Positions 1-8,059 of a stretch of DNA of 41,658 nt are shown here, piece after piece; the first letter of the stretch is position 1; each line of letters begins with the position of its first letter. This DNA is from JANYCG01 sp031392945 (GTDB lineage: Bacteria; Pseudomonadota; Gammaproteobacteria; Burkholderiales; Burkholderiaceae_C). A program made the translations under genes and the position numbers. Below the pieces are notes generated by a model. It had not been told where the DNA came from, ran no database searches, and saw only the letters and a list, made by a program, of their open reading frames with translations. Location of the stretch: contig JANMVT010000131.1 of NCBI GenBank assembly GCA_031392945.1, positions 1-41,658 on the forward strand, written 5' to 3'.

Positions 1-408
1 GCGCGCGGCCTGCGCGGCGCTCCACACATAGTCGACCGCACAACCCAGGCTGTGGTAACCCTCTGCGTCAGCCGGTGAAACCTGCAGCAGCGCGACGTCG
101 GCCTTGAGCACGCCAGACTCAAAGTACGACGCCAATTGCGATAACTGCGCAGGAATCACGCGTGCCGCGCCGCGCCCAACCAGATGACGGATAGATCCCA
201 GACCGCAATAGGTCGTCACGCGCAGCGCCGCGTCGATCGGAGCACCCCAGGCCGGGTTGAGCGAATAGCCGCAGAACACATTCACTTGCCCGAGCCCGGC
301 CGCCAGCGCGAACAACTCAGCCACCAGCCCCGGCGGCTCGCCGGTCGTCTGGCCCACGACCACGTTATCGCCGGGGCGCAGATGTTGGGCAAGGATGGAT
401 TGGTTCAT
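1..408 (-). CDS. Acetyl-CoA hydrolase/CoA-transferase family protein, N-terminal part (cut by window edge)
   Basis: The frame is open for 136 codons from an ATG at 408 to the window edge. It begins MNQSILAQHLRPGDNVVVGQ and continues through TTGEPPGLVAEL and NVFCGYSLNPAWGAP. This is the layout of the N-terminal domain of the family I CoA-transferase/acetyl-CoA hydrolase group (4-hydroxybutyrate CoA-transferase type), which moves CoA between a carboxylic acid and an acyl-CoA through a glutamyl-CoA intermediate. The catalytic glutamate lies in the C-terminal half, outside the window. It starts 29 bp after the preceding minus-strand gene stops and is probably the last visible member of the unit that begins at 3081. 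Substrate unknown; activation of the pathway's acid substrate is a reasonable inference. It has no stop in the window. Confidence 0.72.
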   Translation of the reverse strand, partial: MNQSILAQHLRPGDNVVVGQTTGEPPGLVAELFALAAGLGQVNVFCGYSLNPAWGAPIDAALRVTTYCGLGSIRHLVGRGAARVIPAQLSQLASYFESGVLKADVALLQVSPADAEGYHSLGCAVDYVWSAAQAAR

Positions 409-437
409 GCGCGCGCTTTGAATATGGAAAGACGACG

Positions 438-1568
438 TTATGCCGTCTTGGGCGATCCGGCCTCAAGCCAGGCCGGCGGGCGACCGGCGATGGTGAACGT
501 CATGCTGCCGGTTCCGGTGCTGGTCGCGCCAGCGAAATCTGCCTTGATTCCGACCGGCTGGATGCGGTGCCAGTGCTCCTTTTGCGATCCGTCGGGATAG
601 ACCACCCTGGACGGGTGCGAGACGTCCCACACGTCGGACTCAAGGTGATTTTGTCCGCGCCATGCGCCCAAACCGCGACCGTCGTCATAGCCGCCGCTGT
701 AGCCCAGACCTTGCATCGCAATCGATGCGCCATGCGCCGTAAGGTCCAGCAGCAGGCGCTTGCCGTCGCCGAACGCCGCGCGCACCTGGGCCGTTCGAAA
801 CCGGCGCGTGCCCGGATGCAGGTCAACCGAAAGCTCGATCTTCTGCGCAACGTGAACGGTCTCAGAAAGGCGCTCGGTTACCACGCCGGTGGTATAGGGT
901 TCATCCTCGCCGCGCGCCTCGAACAGCAGGTGTCCACTCATCGAATCGGTGGAGAAGAACAGGAAGGACATCACGTGCCCCTTCTCCGCGAGCGCGACCT
1001 TTGGCCCTGTCACCGGCTCGGGCACGCCCATGCCGCGGCGCACGCCCCAGGAGTGGTCGCGGCAAGACCACCAGTCAATGATCTCGATGCGGCGGCCGTC
1101 GATCTCCATCCGGCCGCTCGCCAGCCCGATCTGGTCGAAGCGGCGGTAGTCCTGCACGGTGCGTCCGTGCAGCCGCTCGTAATGCGGATGTTCCTCGCGC
1201 GCGGGCTCCACGCAGCGCCAGCGGATGGACCCGGATATTCCGTGCTGTCCCGGTGCAATGGCGATCTCGAACTCTTCGAGCGGCTTTACAGGGGTGATGC
1301 GGATCGGACCGCAGACGGTCTGAGCGTCGCGGTTCAGCGAGCGCGACACCCGCAGGTTGTACTGCTTGCCGTCCACCGTCATGACCGCGCCGCCATCGAG
1401 CACATTCATGTTGCGGTAGGCACCCATGGTGATCTGGATCGCCACCCGGCCGTCTTGCGAATAGATCGCAAACCAGTAACGGTCAAAGAACCGCGGGTCG
1501 CTGGTCCAGACGTGGTCAAACGTGGTGGGCAACTGGTGCCAGAGTGTGTCGTCGAGTTGGGTCAACAT
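438..1568 (-). CDS. Conserved protein resembling the DUF7064/AttH-like group
   Basis: A 376-residue soluble protein without signal peptide. It is rich in beta-strand-like stretches and contains a DHSWGVR motif near residue 172 within IIDWWSCRDHSWGVR, the hallmark I associate with the DUF7064/DUF7065 lipocalin-like group often found next to CoA-dependent catabolic genes. The function is not established; possible roles are isomerisation, hydration or binding of a hydrophobic ligand. Its ATG overlaps the stop of the upstream gene (ATGA at 1568-1570), so translation is probably coupled. The family assignment is from memory of the motif and is only moderate; that the gene is real is much surer, given the overlap and the length of the frame. 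Confidence 0.62.
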   Translation of the reverse strand: MLTQLDDTLWHQLPTTFDHVWTSDPRFFDRYWFAIYSQDGRVAIQITMGAYRNMNVLDGGAVMTVDGKQYNLRVSRSLNRDAQTVCGPIRITPVKPLEEFEIAIAPGQHGISGSIRWRCVEPAREEHPHYERLHGRTVQDYRRFDQIGLASGRMEIDGRRIEIIDWWSCRDHSWGVRRGMGVPEPVTGPKVALAEKGHVMSFLFFSTDSMSGHLLFEARGEDEPYTTGVVTERLSETVHVAQKIELSVDLHPGTRRFRTAQVRAAFGDGKRLLLDLTAHGASIAMQGLGYSGGYDDGRGLGAWRGQNHLESDVWDVSHPSRVVYPDGSQKEHWHRIQPVGIKADFAGATSTGTGSMTFTIAGRPPAWLEAGSPKTA

Positions 1569-2035
1569 CAGGTGGCCTTCGCGGATTGGGAAGCAGGGGG
1601 GGAAGCGGTGGGGACGTAGCGCATCGGTGCGCGTGCGGCCCGCGTGCTCATGTGCTCAAGCGCCGCACCGTGCATTGCAGGCGTGAGGCCGACACCGCAC
1701 AGCGCCTGCGAAAACAGTTCGCGCAGCTCGCCATTGCGGTGGTCAAGCGCCCGATTGTCGGTGGCATCGGGCTCGGGCTGTTGCAGGGCGAGCGCGATGC
1801 GCGCGGCCAGGTCCGGCGCGGCGGTGGCCTGAAACTGCCCAAGCAGCCCTGCCGTGGCCCGGTTGTCGCTGTCGAGAAAGCCGGGAACCGCAGGCAGCGC
1901 GCTGGTCAGCATGCGCAGGTTGGCGATCAGGCCTTCAAGCATGGTGCGGGCATAAGGATCGGCCACGCACGGCGCGACGACGTTTTCGAGGACGCGGCAG
2001 GTGCCGACCAGCTGCTCTTCGATGCTTGGCCTCAT
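1568..2035 (-). CDS. Small helical hypothetical protein between phosphotransferase and DUF7064-like gene
   Basis: 155 residues, starting MRPSIEEQLVGTCRVLENVV. I do not recognise a family. The sequence looks mainly alpha-helical, with no membrane segment or signal, and has a low-complexity Ala/Ser/Pro tail ending SPPASQSAKAT. The frame extends further upstream, but the ATG at 2035 overlaps the stop of the phosphotransferase gene (ATGA, 2032-2035), as the other junctions in this unit do, so I take that start. Small proteins of this size often sit beside phosphotransferase-family kinases in acyl-CoA catabolic clusters, so a partner role is conceivable but unproven. Confidence 0.55.
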   Translation of the reverse strand: MRPSIEEQLVGTCRVLENVVAPCVADPYARTMLEGLIANLRMLTSALPAVPGFLDSDNRATAGLLGQFQATAAPDLAARIALALQQPEPDATDNRALDHRNGELRELFSQALCGVGLTPAMHGAALEHMSTRAARAPMRYVPTASPPASQSAKAT

Positions 2036-3081
2036 TCGGGTTTCTCCATCATCTGAAACATCGGGCGGTACAGCCATGAAGGCGTCTGGAACACGCGGTC
2101 GTAGCGACCCGCGACAAACTCGCTCACAGCCGTTAGCTGGATGACGGCCAGCTTCCAGCAGGAAAAGACGTTCCACCAGCGCAGTGCCGCTTCGCCAACC
2201 CGGTGCCCCGTGAGTTGGCGGTAGGCGGCGACGATCTGCTCACGCTCCCATGCGCCGGCAATCTGGTGCTCGCGCTTGCGCACGGGGTTGGTCACCCAGC
2301 CGAGATCCTCCAGCGGGTCGCCCAGATGGGCGGTTTCCCAGTCGAGCTTGGCGCTGATGTGCTCGCCCGCAATGAGCGCGTTGCCCGGCTTGAAGTCGCC
2401 ATGCACAAGGACAATCTCTTCGGCCTGCGGTGCGCTCGCGCGCATCCAGGCAAGCACGTAGTCGAGTTCGGGATGCGGTTCCAGCTTCACCCTGCGGTAT
2501 TCTGACTCCCAGTGCGCTAGTTCGATCTGTGAAGGCGCGCCAGTCGGAACATCGAGCACCGCGCCCAGGCCGACGCCTAGCCAGTCGACCGCATGGATGC
2601 GCGCCATGAGGTCAATGAATCCACTGGCCAGGTTCAAGCGCTCGTCCAGCGGACGATCTCCGTTGAGCACCAGGTAGTCGCAGGTGCCGGGCATGCGGTC
2701 CATGACCAGCGAGGGCGCGCCAAGCCAGCGGCCGTCTTCGTCCATCCAGTGCGCTTTCGGGGCCGGCACGTTCGTCGCCTCCAGGCCCTTGAGCACTGCA
2801 AACTCGCGCTTGCGGTCGGTGGAAAGCAGCGTTCCGGCGGCATCGCGCATCAGCATGAGGCGGTGCGACTGGGCGCCCGTTGCGTCAACCCAGCTCGCAT
2901 CGAGCGACCAGTTTTCGCGCGACAGGCCGCCTGCAGAGCGCTCCACGCCTGTGAAACTGAAGTCGCGCGCTGAGGGAATCGCATCAATGATCAAGGCCTC
3001 AAGGCCAGCGACGACCCGCCCGGCCGGAGTCGGCGCAAAAACAGCACTTCGAGTCACCCCGGTTTGAGGTCGCTTTTCCAT
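2032..3081 (-). CDS. Phosphotransferase (APH) family kinase, ACAD10-like
   Basis: 349 residues of the aminoglycoside-phosphotransferase/choline-kinase fold. It shows the Brenner-type catalytic motif HGDFKPGN (about residues 227-234) and the metal-binding aspartate in LDWETAHLGDP (about 247). An N-lobe GGLSRENW loop stands where the nucleotide-binding loop is expected. Relatives sit with acyl-CoA dehydrogenases and CoA-transferases and are thought to phosphorylate small hydroxy-acids or hydroxyacyl-CoAs rather than antibiotics (ACAD10/11 N-terminal domains are the known parallel). The frame reaches a TTG at 3111, but the ATG at 3081 has a purine-rich AAAGAAAG-like stretch just upstream and is preferred. 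It overlaps the next gene by four bases. It is the first gene after a 118-bp AT-rich gap and probably opens a transcription unit reaching the window edge. Confidence 0.8.
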   Translation of the reverse strand: MEKRPQTGVTRSAVFAPTPAGRVVAGLEALIIDAIPSARDFSFTGVERSAGGLSRENWSLDASWVDATGAQSHRLMLMRDAAGTLLSTDRKREFAVLKGLEATNVPAPKAHWMDEDGRWLGAPSLVMDRMPGTCDYLVLNGDRPLDERLNLASGFIDLMARIHAVDWLGVGLGAVLDVPTGAPSQIELAHWESEYRRVKLEPHPELDYVLAWMRASAPQAEEIVLVHGDFKPGNALIAGEHISAKLDWETAHLGDPLEDLGWVTNPVRKREHQIAGAWEREQIVAAYRQLTGHRVGEAALRWWNVFSCWKLAVIQLTAVSEFVAGRYDRVFQTPSWLYRPMFQMMEKPE

Positions 3082-3199
3082 TGGTCGCTTTCTTTTCGGT
3101 CGCTGACTCAAATATCGATAATTCGAAACTGTAAATCTATTTTCGAAAACTATACCAGAGTTTTACTGATGGGTAGGGTTTTGTTCTCACGGGTTTCGC
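3082..3199 (-). promoter_or_regulatory. AT-rich intergenic region, probable promoter of the phosphotransferase unit
   Basis: 118 bp between the binding-protein gene and the phosphotransferase gene, strikingly AT-rich against its surroundings. It contains a perfect 10-bp palindrome TTTTCGAAAA (3140-3149) and a second TTCGAA close by (3122-3127). It is a plausible promoter/operator region, but I cannot place -35/-10 boxes with confidence. The 20-bp operator-like motif seen at 10066 and 21659 is not present here. Confidence 0.35.
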
Positions 3200-4462
3200 T
3201 TACTTTTTTGGCCAGAGCGGGGCCATCACCGCCAGGCTTGGCGGGTAAACCGGTACCGGTATGCCATTGCGCCATTGCAGGATGACTGTTTCTGCGCCAA
3301 CCCGGCGGCCCTTTTCGTCAAATTTCAAGCGCCCGCCAGGGTAGTATTTGGCAGCGCCTTCGGTGGTGTCCATCTTGCGCATCGCCTCGGCCACTTTGCG
3401 CCGGTCAGCCGAACCGGCCGCTTCCATCGCCTCTTTGAAGAGCCACATGTCGCCATAGGTGGACATGCTGTCCTGCGTCATCCACGGCTCGCTCATGCGT
3501 TTGCTGTAAGAGGCCGCCAGCGCTTCGTGGCCCTTGCCGCCCCAGTTGGCAATCACCACCATCACGCCTTCCAGCGACTCCTTGCTCATGACCTTCAACA
3601 GCTCGGGTGCACCCATGTGGCCGCCATTCGTCACGACAGGAACGAGGCCATTGCCGATGCGCATCTCACTCATCTTGTCCAGCAGCAACTTGGTGTCGGG
3701 CACATTGGTGGACAATAAAAAGGCAACGTCGGGCCGCGTGTTGCGCAGCTTTTGAACGCTTGAGGTTGCGTCTGACATGGGCGGTGTGAAAACCTCGTCA
3801 AGGGTCAGCTTGAGTTTTTCCTTCTCGAAGCCACCCTCGCGCATGGCCTTGGTAAAGCTCACGGGCGACGCTGTGTTGTCCATCACAATGCCAACCGTCT
3901 GCGGCGCCTTGCCGTTGGCCTGCGTGGCCAACTTCACCAAAATCGGCAACGCGGCAGCGGCCTGTGCGTTGGCGCTGGGCGAGGTTTGAAAGACGTATTT
4001 GAAACCCCGCTCGTTGATTTGATCGGAATACGACAGCGTCAGAAATGGCAATTCAGCGCGTTCCGTCATTTCTGTGATCGCCAAGGTGAATGAACTGACG
4101 AAAGCGCCGCTGGCCCCCGACAGGTCCGGTTCGGCAACCAGCAGGCGTTGCGCCGCATTCTTGGCTTTTTCAACACTGTCCCCCGCATCAGCCGTGACCA
4201 GCTTGATCTTGGCGCCGCCCAGGGATTTGATGCCGCCTGCGGCGTTGATGTCTTCGACCGCCATTTGCGCGCCCTTGACGTGCAACTCGCCATTTCGGGC
4301 CCAGGGGCCGGACAAGGGTACGATTACCGCCAACTTGACTTCCTTCGCCGCCGCCTGCGCCCAAACAGCGCCGCCGGGCAGCAGGCAGGCCGCCAAGCTC
4401 GCCAGACCCCATCGAGCCAAACTGCGCCGCGTCGTTTGCAGGGTGTTCATAGGTAATTTCAT
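3200..4462 (-). CDS. Branched-chain-amino-acid-type ABC transporter substrate-binding protein (LivK-like)
   Basis: 420 residues, periplasmic. It has an N-terminal export signal with a twin arginine (TTRRSLARWG) followed by a hydrophobic stretch ending AVWAQA, a probable cleavage site near residue 36. The mature part starts KEVKLAVIVPLSGPWARNG, typical of the Peripla_BP_6 fold that captures amino acids, amides, aromatic acids and other carboxylates. The start at 4462 has a good ribosome site (GGAGAG just upstream). It follows livF, the LivM-LivG fusion and livH on the same strand, so it is the dedicated ligand receptor of that ABC system. Ligand unknown; given the catabolic neighbours, an organic acid is more likely than leucine. 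The twin arginine suggests possible Tat export. Confidence 0.88.
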   Translation of the reverse strand: MKLPMNTLQTTRRSLARWGLASLAACLLPGGAVWAQAAAKEVKLAVIVPLSGPWARNGELHVKGAQMAVEDINAAGGIKSLGGAKIKLVTADAGDSVEKAKNAAQRLLVAEPDLSGASGAFVSSFTLAITEMTERAELPFLTLSYSDQINERGFKYVFQTSPSANAQAAAALPILVKLATQANGKAPQTVGIVMDNTASPVSFTKAMREGGFEKEKLKLTLDEVFTPPMSDATSSVQKLRNTRPDVAFLLSTNVPDTKLLLDKMSEMRIGNGLVPVVTNGGHMGAPELLKVMSKESLEGVMVVIANWGGKGHEALAASYSKRMSEPWMTQDSMSTYGDMWLFKEAMEAAGSADRRKVAEAMRKMDTTEGAAKYYPGGRLKFDEKGRRVGAETVILQWRNGIPVPVYPPSLAVMAPLWPKK

Positions 4463-4565
4463 GATCTCTCCGATTTAAAAATGCGGCCAGTCACGGCCAG
4501 GTTGCAAAACCAACTCACAATCTCAATTTACAAAACCAACACGGGGTGGAATCATCCAGCGTCAT
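4463..4565 (-). promoter_or_regulatory. Gap upstream of binding-protein gene with 10-bp direct repeat
   Basis: 103 bp between livF and the binding-protein gene. The decamer CAAAACCAAC occurs twice, at 4505-4514 and 4531-4540, 26 bp apart start to start. It may be a regulator site or simply part of an internal promoter that raises binding-protein expression above the permease genes. No terminator hairpin is obvious. Confidence 0.25.
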
Positions 4566-5273
4566 TCACATGCCTAGATAAGCCTGCTTGATGCGGGGGT
4601 TGCTGACCAGCACATCCTGTGTGCCTTCCAGGGCAATTCGGCCAGATTCCAGCACATAACCGTAGCTGCACGAATGAAGCGCCTCTGCCACCCGCTGCTC
4701 CACCAGCAGCACGGTCATGCCGTTGTCGCGGTGCACCTGCTCGATGCACTCAAAGATGGCATCTGCCACGGCGGGGGCCAGGCCCATGGAGGGTTCGTCG
4801 AGCATCAGCAGCTTGGGCTTGGACGCGAGTCCACGTGCGATGGCCACCATTTGCTGTTCGCCGCCAGAGAGTGTGCCCGCGAGTTGCGCCGGCCGCTCGG
4901 CAAGGCGCGGAAACAGCGTGTAGATTTGGGCAAGCGTTGCTTTGAAGGCTTTGCGCGCGTGCGCCGCCTGGGCGCCCATCTCGAGATTTTCAAGGACTGT
5001 CATTCCGCGAAAAACCTGGCGTCCTTCAGGCACATGGGCAATGCCTAGCTGGGCTCGCCCGGCCGGCGAAATTTTGGCCAGATCGTGTCCGTCAAACTCG
5101 ATCTGGCCGGACAGCGTGGGCACCGTGCCGGAGATGGCTTTGAACAAAGTGGATTTGCCGCCGCCGTTGGCGCCCACTATCGCCACGAATGCGCCAGCCC
5201 TGACTTCCAGGCTGACACCCGCCAGTGCCCGGATGTCGCCATACGATGCACAAAGTTGGTCAATGCGCAGCAT
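4566..5273 (-). CDS. livF: ABC transporter ATP-binding protein, LivF type
   Basis: 235 residues. It has Walker A GANGGGKST (about 34-42), a Q-loop region, signature LSGGEQQ (135-141), Walker B LLMLDEP (155-161) and the LivF-typical tail motif LVEQRV. It energises uptake together with the LivM-LivG fusion and LivH. The frame begins with a TTG at 5306, but the ATG at 5273 (MLRIDQLCASYGDIRA) fits the family start and overlaps the end of the livMG gene by 14 bp, implying coupled translation. It is a standard, complete ATPase, unlike its partner, whose signature motif is altered. Confidence 0.9.
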   Translation of the reverse strand: MLRIDQLCASYGDIRALAGVSLEVRAGAFVAIVGANGGGKSTLFKAISGTVPTLSGQIEFDGHDLAKISPAGRAQLGIAHVPEGRQVFRGMTVLENLEMGAQAAHARKAFKATLAQIYTLFPRLAERPAQLAGTLSGGEQQMVAIARGLASKPKLLMLDEPSMGLAPAVADAIFECIEQVHRDNGMTVLLVEQRVAEALHSCSYGYVLESGRIALEGTQDVLVSNPRIKQAYLGM

Positions 5274-7122
5274 GAGCGGCCCACTTTTTACCCAGATAGG
5301 CTTCAATCACCACGGGATCGCTGGTGACAGTGGCCGGCTCCCCAATTTGCAGAACCTTGCCATGGTCGAGCACCAGAAGGCGGTCAGCCAACCTCACCAT
5401 GGCATGCATGGTGTGTTCAATAACCACGATGGTGGTGCCAGCTTCACGAATCTGTGTAAGCACTTGCACAACTTGTTCAATTTCGCCGCCGCCCAAGCCG
5501 GCCAGCACTTCGTCAAGCAGCAGCATGCGCGGTTTTGAGGCCAAAGCGCGGGCAACTTCCATCAAACGCAGGTGAACCGCTGGCAGGCTGCCGGCCTTGG
5601 AATCAGCGAACCGCTCAAGCTTGACTTGCCGCAAGGCCTCAAACGCTCTTTTGTAGGCGAGCGGGTCATTCGGCACGGAAGAAAATGCGCCGATGGCCAC
5701 GTTTTCCAGCACGCTCAGGTGGGCGAAGGGCCGCACCACCTGGAAGGTTCGGCCGATGCCGGCGCGGCAAATCTCATAGGGCTTTCGGCCCCGCAGTTCC
5801 TTGCCTTCAAACGAAATGCTTCCGCTGGACGGCTGAATAATGCCATTTAACAAATTGAACATCGTGGTTTTGCCAGCGCCATTGGGGCCGATGATGCCCA
5901 GAATTTCACCTTGGAAAACATCAAAATGGACATCTTGAACGGCTTGCAAGCCGCCAAAGTTTTTTGACAAACCCTGCACACGCAAAGTGATGTCAGCGGA
6001 ACTCCGGCGGGCAGTTTTGAAGGGAACAGGCATCGCGACGGGAACTGGCCTGGCCAGCGCCACAGCAGAGGTCAAGCGGTCGGCCTTGCCGCGCTTGAGG
6101 CGCACTGCGTTCCAGCCGTCTGCAATACGCTGGAGAACACCCTCCGGCGCGAGCAAAACGGTGAGAATGATGGCGGTGCCGTACACAACACCCTGAATGC
6201 CGGGAAGACGGGTGCCGAGAGTCGCGTTGAGCAACTCGCCCAGTGGCAGCAGGACCAGAGCCCCCAGAACAGGGCCAGCCACCCGTCCGACGCCGCCGAA
6301 CATGGCAAAAATGAGGGCCTGCGCAGATACCAACATGCCAAACACCGAATGCGGCGTCACGATGACCAGGACCACCGCATACAGTCCGCCCGCCACACCG
6401 GCAATGGCGGCCGACAAAACCAGGGCCAGCAGCTTCCATTGAAATGGATTGATGCCGGCGGCTTCCGCCGCCAGCTCATTTTGCTTGATCGCCAGCAAGG
6501 ACAGCCCAAAACGCGAACGCGCAATCCATAAATTGACCAGCAAGGCCGCAACCAGCATCACGGTGGCAATCAGCACGTAGACACGTTGATCGGCAAATTG
6601 CATGAAAAGAGCCGCCCCTTCGCGTTTCAAAGGCAGCGCCACTTCTTGCAGGCCAAGCCATTCAAACACGTACAGCAGGGCCAAGGGATACGCCAGCATC
6701 GCCAGGCTGAAGTAGACGCCGCGCAGCCGGAAGCTTGGAACAGCCACGACTGCGCCCGCCAACGCGCCAACGCCGCCCGCCGCGACGATGCCAATCCAAG
6801 GCGATATCCCGAATTTGGCATATGCAACCGCAACGGTGTAGGCGCCCAGCCCAAAAAATGCCGCATGGCCAAACGACAACAATCCCGAGTAGCCACTGAA
6901 CACGTTCCATGAAACGCCCAGGGTGGCCCAAATCGGCACCAGCGTCATGATCAACAGGATGTAAGGGTTGCCAATCATTGCGGCAGCGCTTAAGTAGAGC
7001 GCAGCCAAGCCCAGCGTCACCCCAAGCGGGCGGCTTGACCTAATGCGGTTCAGACCTGCGCCTGCGCCTTCGCCTGCATTTGCGCTTGTGCTTGCTTCAG
7101 GCACGGTCAACGCTTTTTCCAA
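5260..7122 (-). CDS. LivM-LivG fusion: ABC permease and ATPase in one chain
   Basis: 620 residues. Residues about 30-340 are a LivM-type permease with eight to ten hydrophobic segments and the family pattern around NVFSGYSGLLSFGHAAFFGL. After a linker (about 340-375) comes a LivG-type ATPase with Walker A GPNGAGKTT (412-420) and the GIGRTFQ block. The ABC signature is not recognisable: the expected position reads LPAVHLR (513-519), and Walker B is followed by Val instead of Pro (LLLDEVLAGL, 534-543). Permease-ATPase fusions of this kind occur in betaproteobacterial Liv systems. The start is uncertain: TTG at 7122 (used here), TTG at 7110 or GTG at 7104, all overlapping livH. With livF, livH and the LivK-like protein it forms a complete importer. 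Confidence 0.85.
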   Translation of the reverse strand: MEKALTVPEASTSANAGEGAGAGLNRIRSSRPLGVTLGLAALYLSAAAMIGNPYILLIMTLVPIWATLGVSWNVFSGYSGLLSFGHAAFFGLGAYTVAVAYAKFGISPWIGIVAAGGVGALAGAVVAVPSFRLRGVYFSLAMLAYPLALLYVFEWLGLQEVALPLKREGAALFMQFADQRVYVLIATVMLVAALLVNLWIARSRFGLSLLAIKQNELAAEAAGINPFQWKLLALVLSAAIAGVAGGLYAVVLVIVTPHSVFGMLVSAQALIFAMFGGVGRVAGPVLGALVLLPLGELLNATLGTRLPGIQGVVYGTAIILTVLLAPEGVLQRIADGWNAVRLKRGKADRLTSAVALARPVPVAMPVPFKTARRSSADITLRVQGLSKNFGGLQAVQDVHFDVFQGEILGIIGPNGAGKTTMFNLLNGIIQPSSGSISFEGKELRGRKPYEICRAGIGRTFQVVRPFAHLSVLENVAIGAFSSVPNDPLAYKRAFEALRQVKLERFADSKAGSLPAVHLRLMEVARALASKPRMLLLDEVLAGLGGGEIEQVVQVLTQIREAGTTIVVIEHTMHAMVRLADRLLVLDHGKVLQIGEPATVTSDPVVIEAYLGKKWAAHAAH

Positions 7123-8059
7123 ACAGCCCTTGCGGACGCAGCAGCATCACCAGCAGGAAGACTACAAAAATTGCCGAATTTTGCAATTGCACCGGCAACA
7201 CCAGCGTTGACATTTGCTGCACCAGGCCAATGATCAACCCGCCCCAGAAGGCGCCTTTGATGCTGCCCATGCCGCCCAGCACAACACCGGCATACATGAT
7301 GACGACAAACTCCACCCCCACATAGGGCTGAAAGGGGTAATAGGAGGCGATCAGCCCTCCGGCAATGCCGGTCACCGCCGCGCCCAAGGCGAACGCAAAG
7401 CGATGGGCCCGCGTGACGTCAATGCCCATGTAGGTGGCCGCTTCGGAGTTGTCCGCCGCCGCTCGCAGAATCTTGCCAGCCCGGGTTCGCGTGATGAACA
7501 GGGCCACTGCCGCGACCACGACCGCTGTGACCACAAAAGCCAGCGTCCGTGCCTTATTCAGAAAAAGCAGGCCGTCGTCACCCATTAGGGGGCCTATCGC
7601 CCAAGCGGATGAAGACAGAGCGGTTCGAATGGTGTGTGGCGAGGAGCCAAACAAGACCAGGCCGCCATTGGCCAACACAAGGGACAGGCCCAGCGTCAGC
7701 GTTAGCTGCGGATAATGGCCATCACCTTCGGTGCCCGTGACGCGCGCGCCCGTCACCCGTGCCAGCAGCACCGGGTGCAACAAGGATGCAAACAGGTACA
7801 GGGCGACGCCCGCAGCCAGGGCGCTCGCGACCAGCCCGCCCCAATCGCCCAGCACCCTGCCGAAGCCGAAAGTCTCGAAAAACATGAGCGCGGCGTACAT
7901 GCCAAGCATCATGAATTCGCCCTGGGCAAAGTTGATCACCCGCATCACGCTGAAGATCAGCCCAAGGCCCACACACAACAATCCATAGATGCCGCCGACC
8001 AGCAGACTGGTGAGCAGCGCTTGCAGAACACTCTCAATCAATATCATTCCACTGCTCAT
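7097..8059 (-). CDS. livH: Branched-chain-amino-acid-type ABC permease, LivH type
   Basis: 320 residues, very hydrophobic, with about eight transmembrane segments. It begins MSSGMILIESVLQALLTSLL and carries the LivH-typical stretches GLIFSVMRVINFAQGEF (about 33-49) and YAGVVLGGMGSIKGAFWGG near the C-terminus. It forms the inner-membrane channel with the permease half of the LivM-LivG fusion. The ATG at 8059 overlaps the stop of the SMP-30-like gene (ATGA), and its own end overlaps the start of the fusion gene, so the transporter is translated as part of the catabolic unit beginning at 10019. Confidence 0.9.
   Translation of the reverse strand: MSSGMILIESVLQALLTSLLVGGIYGLLCVGLGLIFSVMRVINFAQGEFMMLGMYAALMFFETFGFGRVLGDWGGLVASALAAGVALYLFASLLHPVLLARVTGARVTGTEGDGHYPQLTLTLGLSLVLANGGLVLFGSSPHTIRTALSSSAWAIGPLMGDDGLLFLNKARTLAFVVTAVVVAAVALFITRTRAGKILRAAADNSEAATYMGIDVTRAHRFAFALGAAVTGIAGGLIASYYPFQPYVGVEFVVIMYAGVVLGGMGSIKGAFWGGLIIGLVQQMSTLVLPVQLQNSAIFVVFLLVMLLRPQGLFGKSVDRA

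Noticed and set aside
567..1619. 350-codon plus-strand frame antisense to the DUF7064-like gene
   Set aside because: High-GC shadow frame with no domain. The minus-strand gene has overlaps with its neighbours and family-like motifs.
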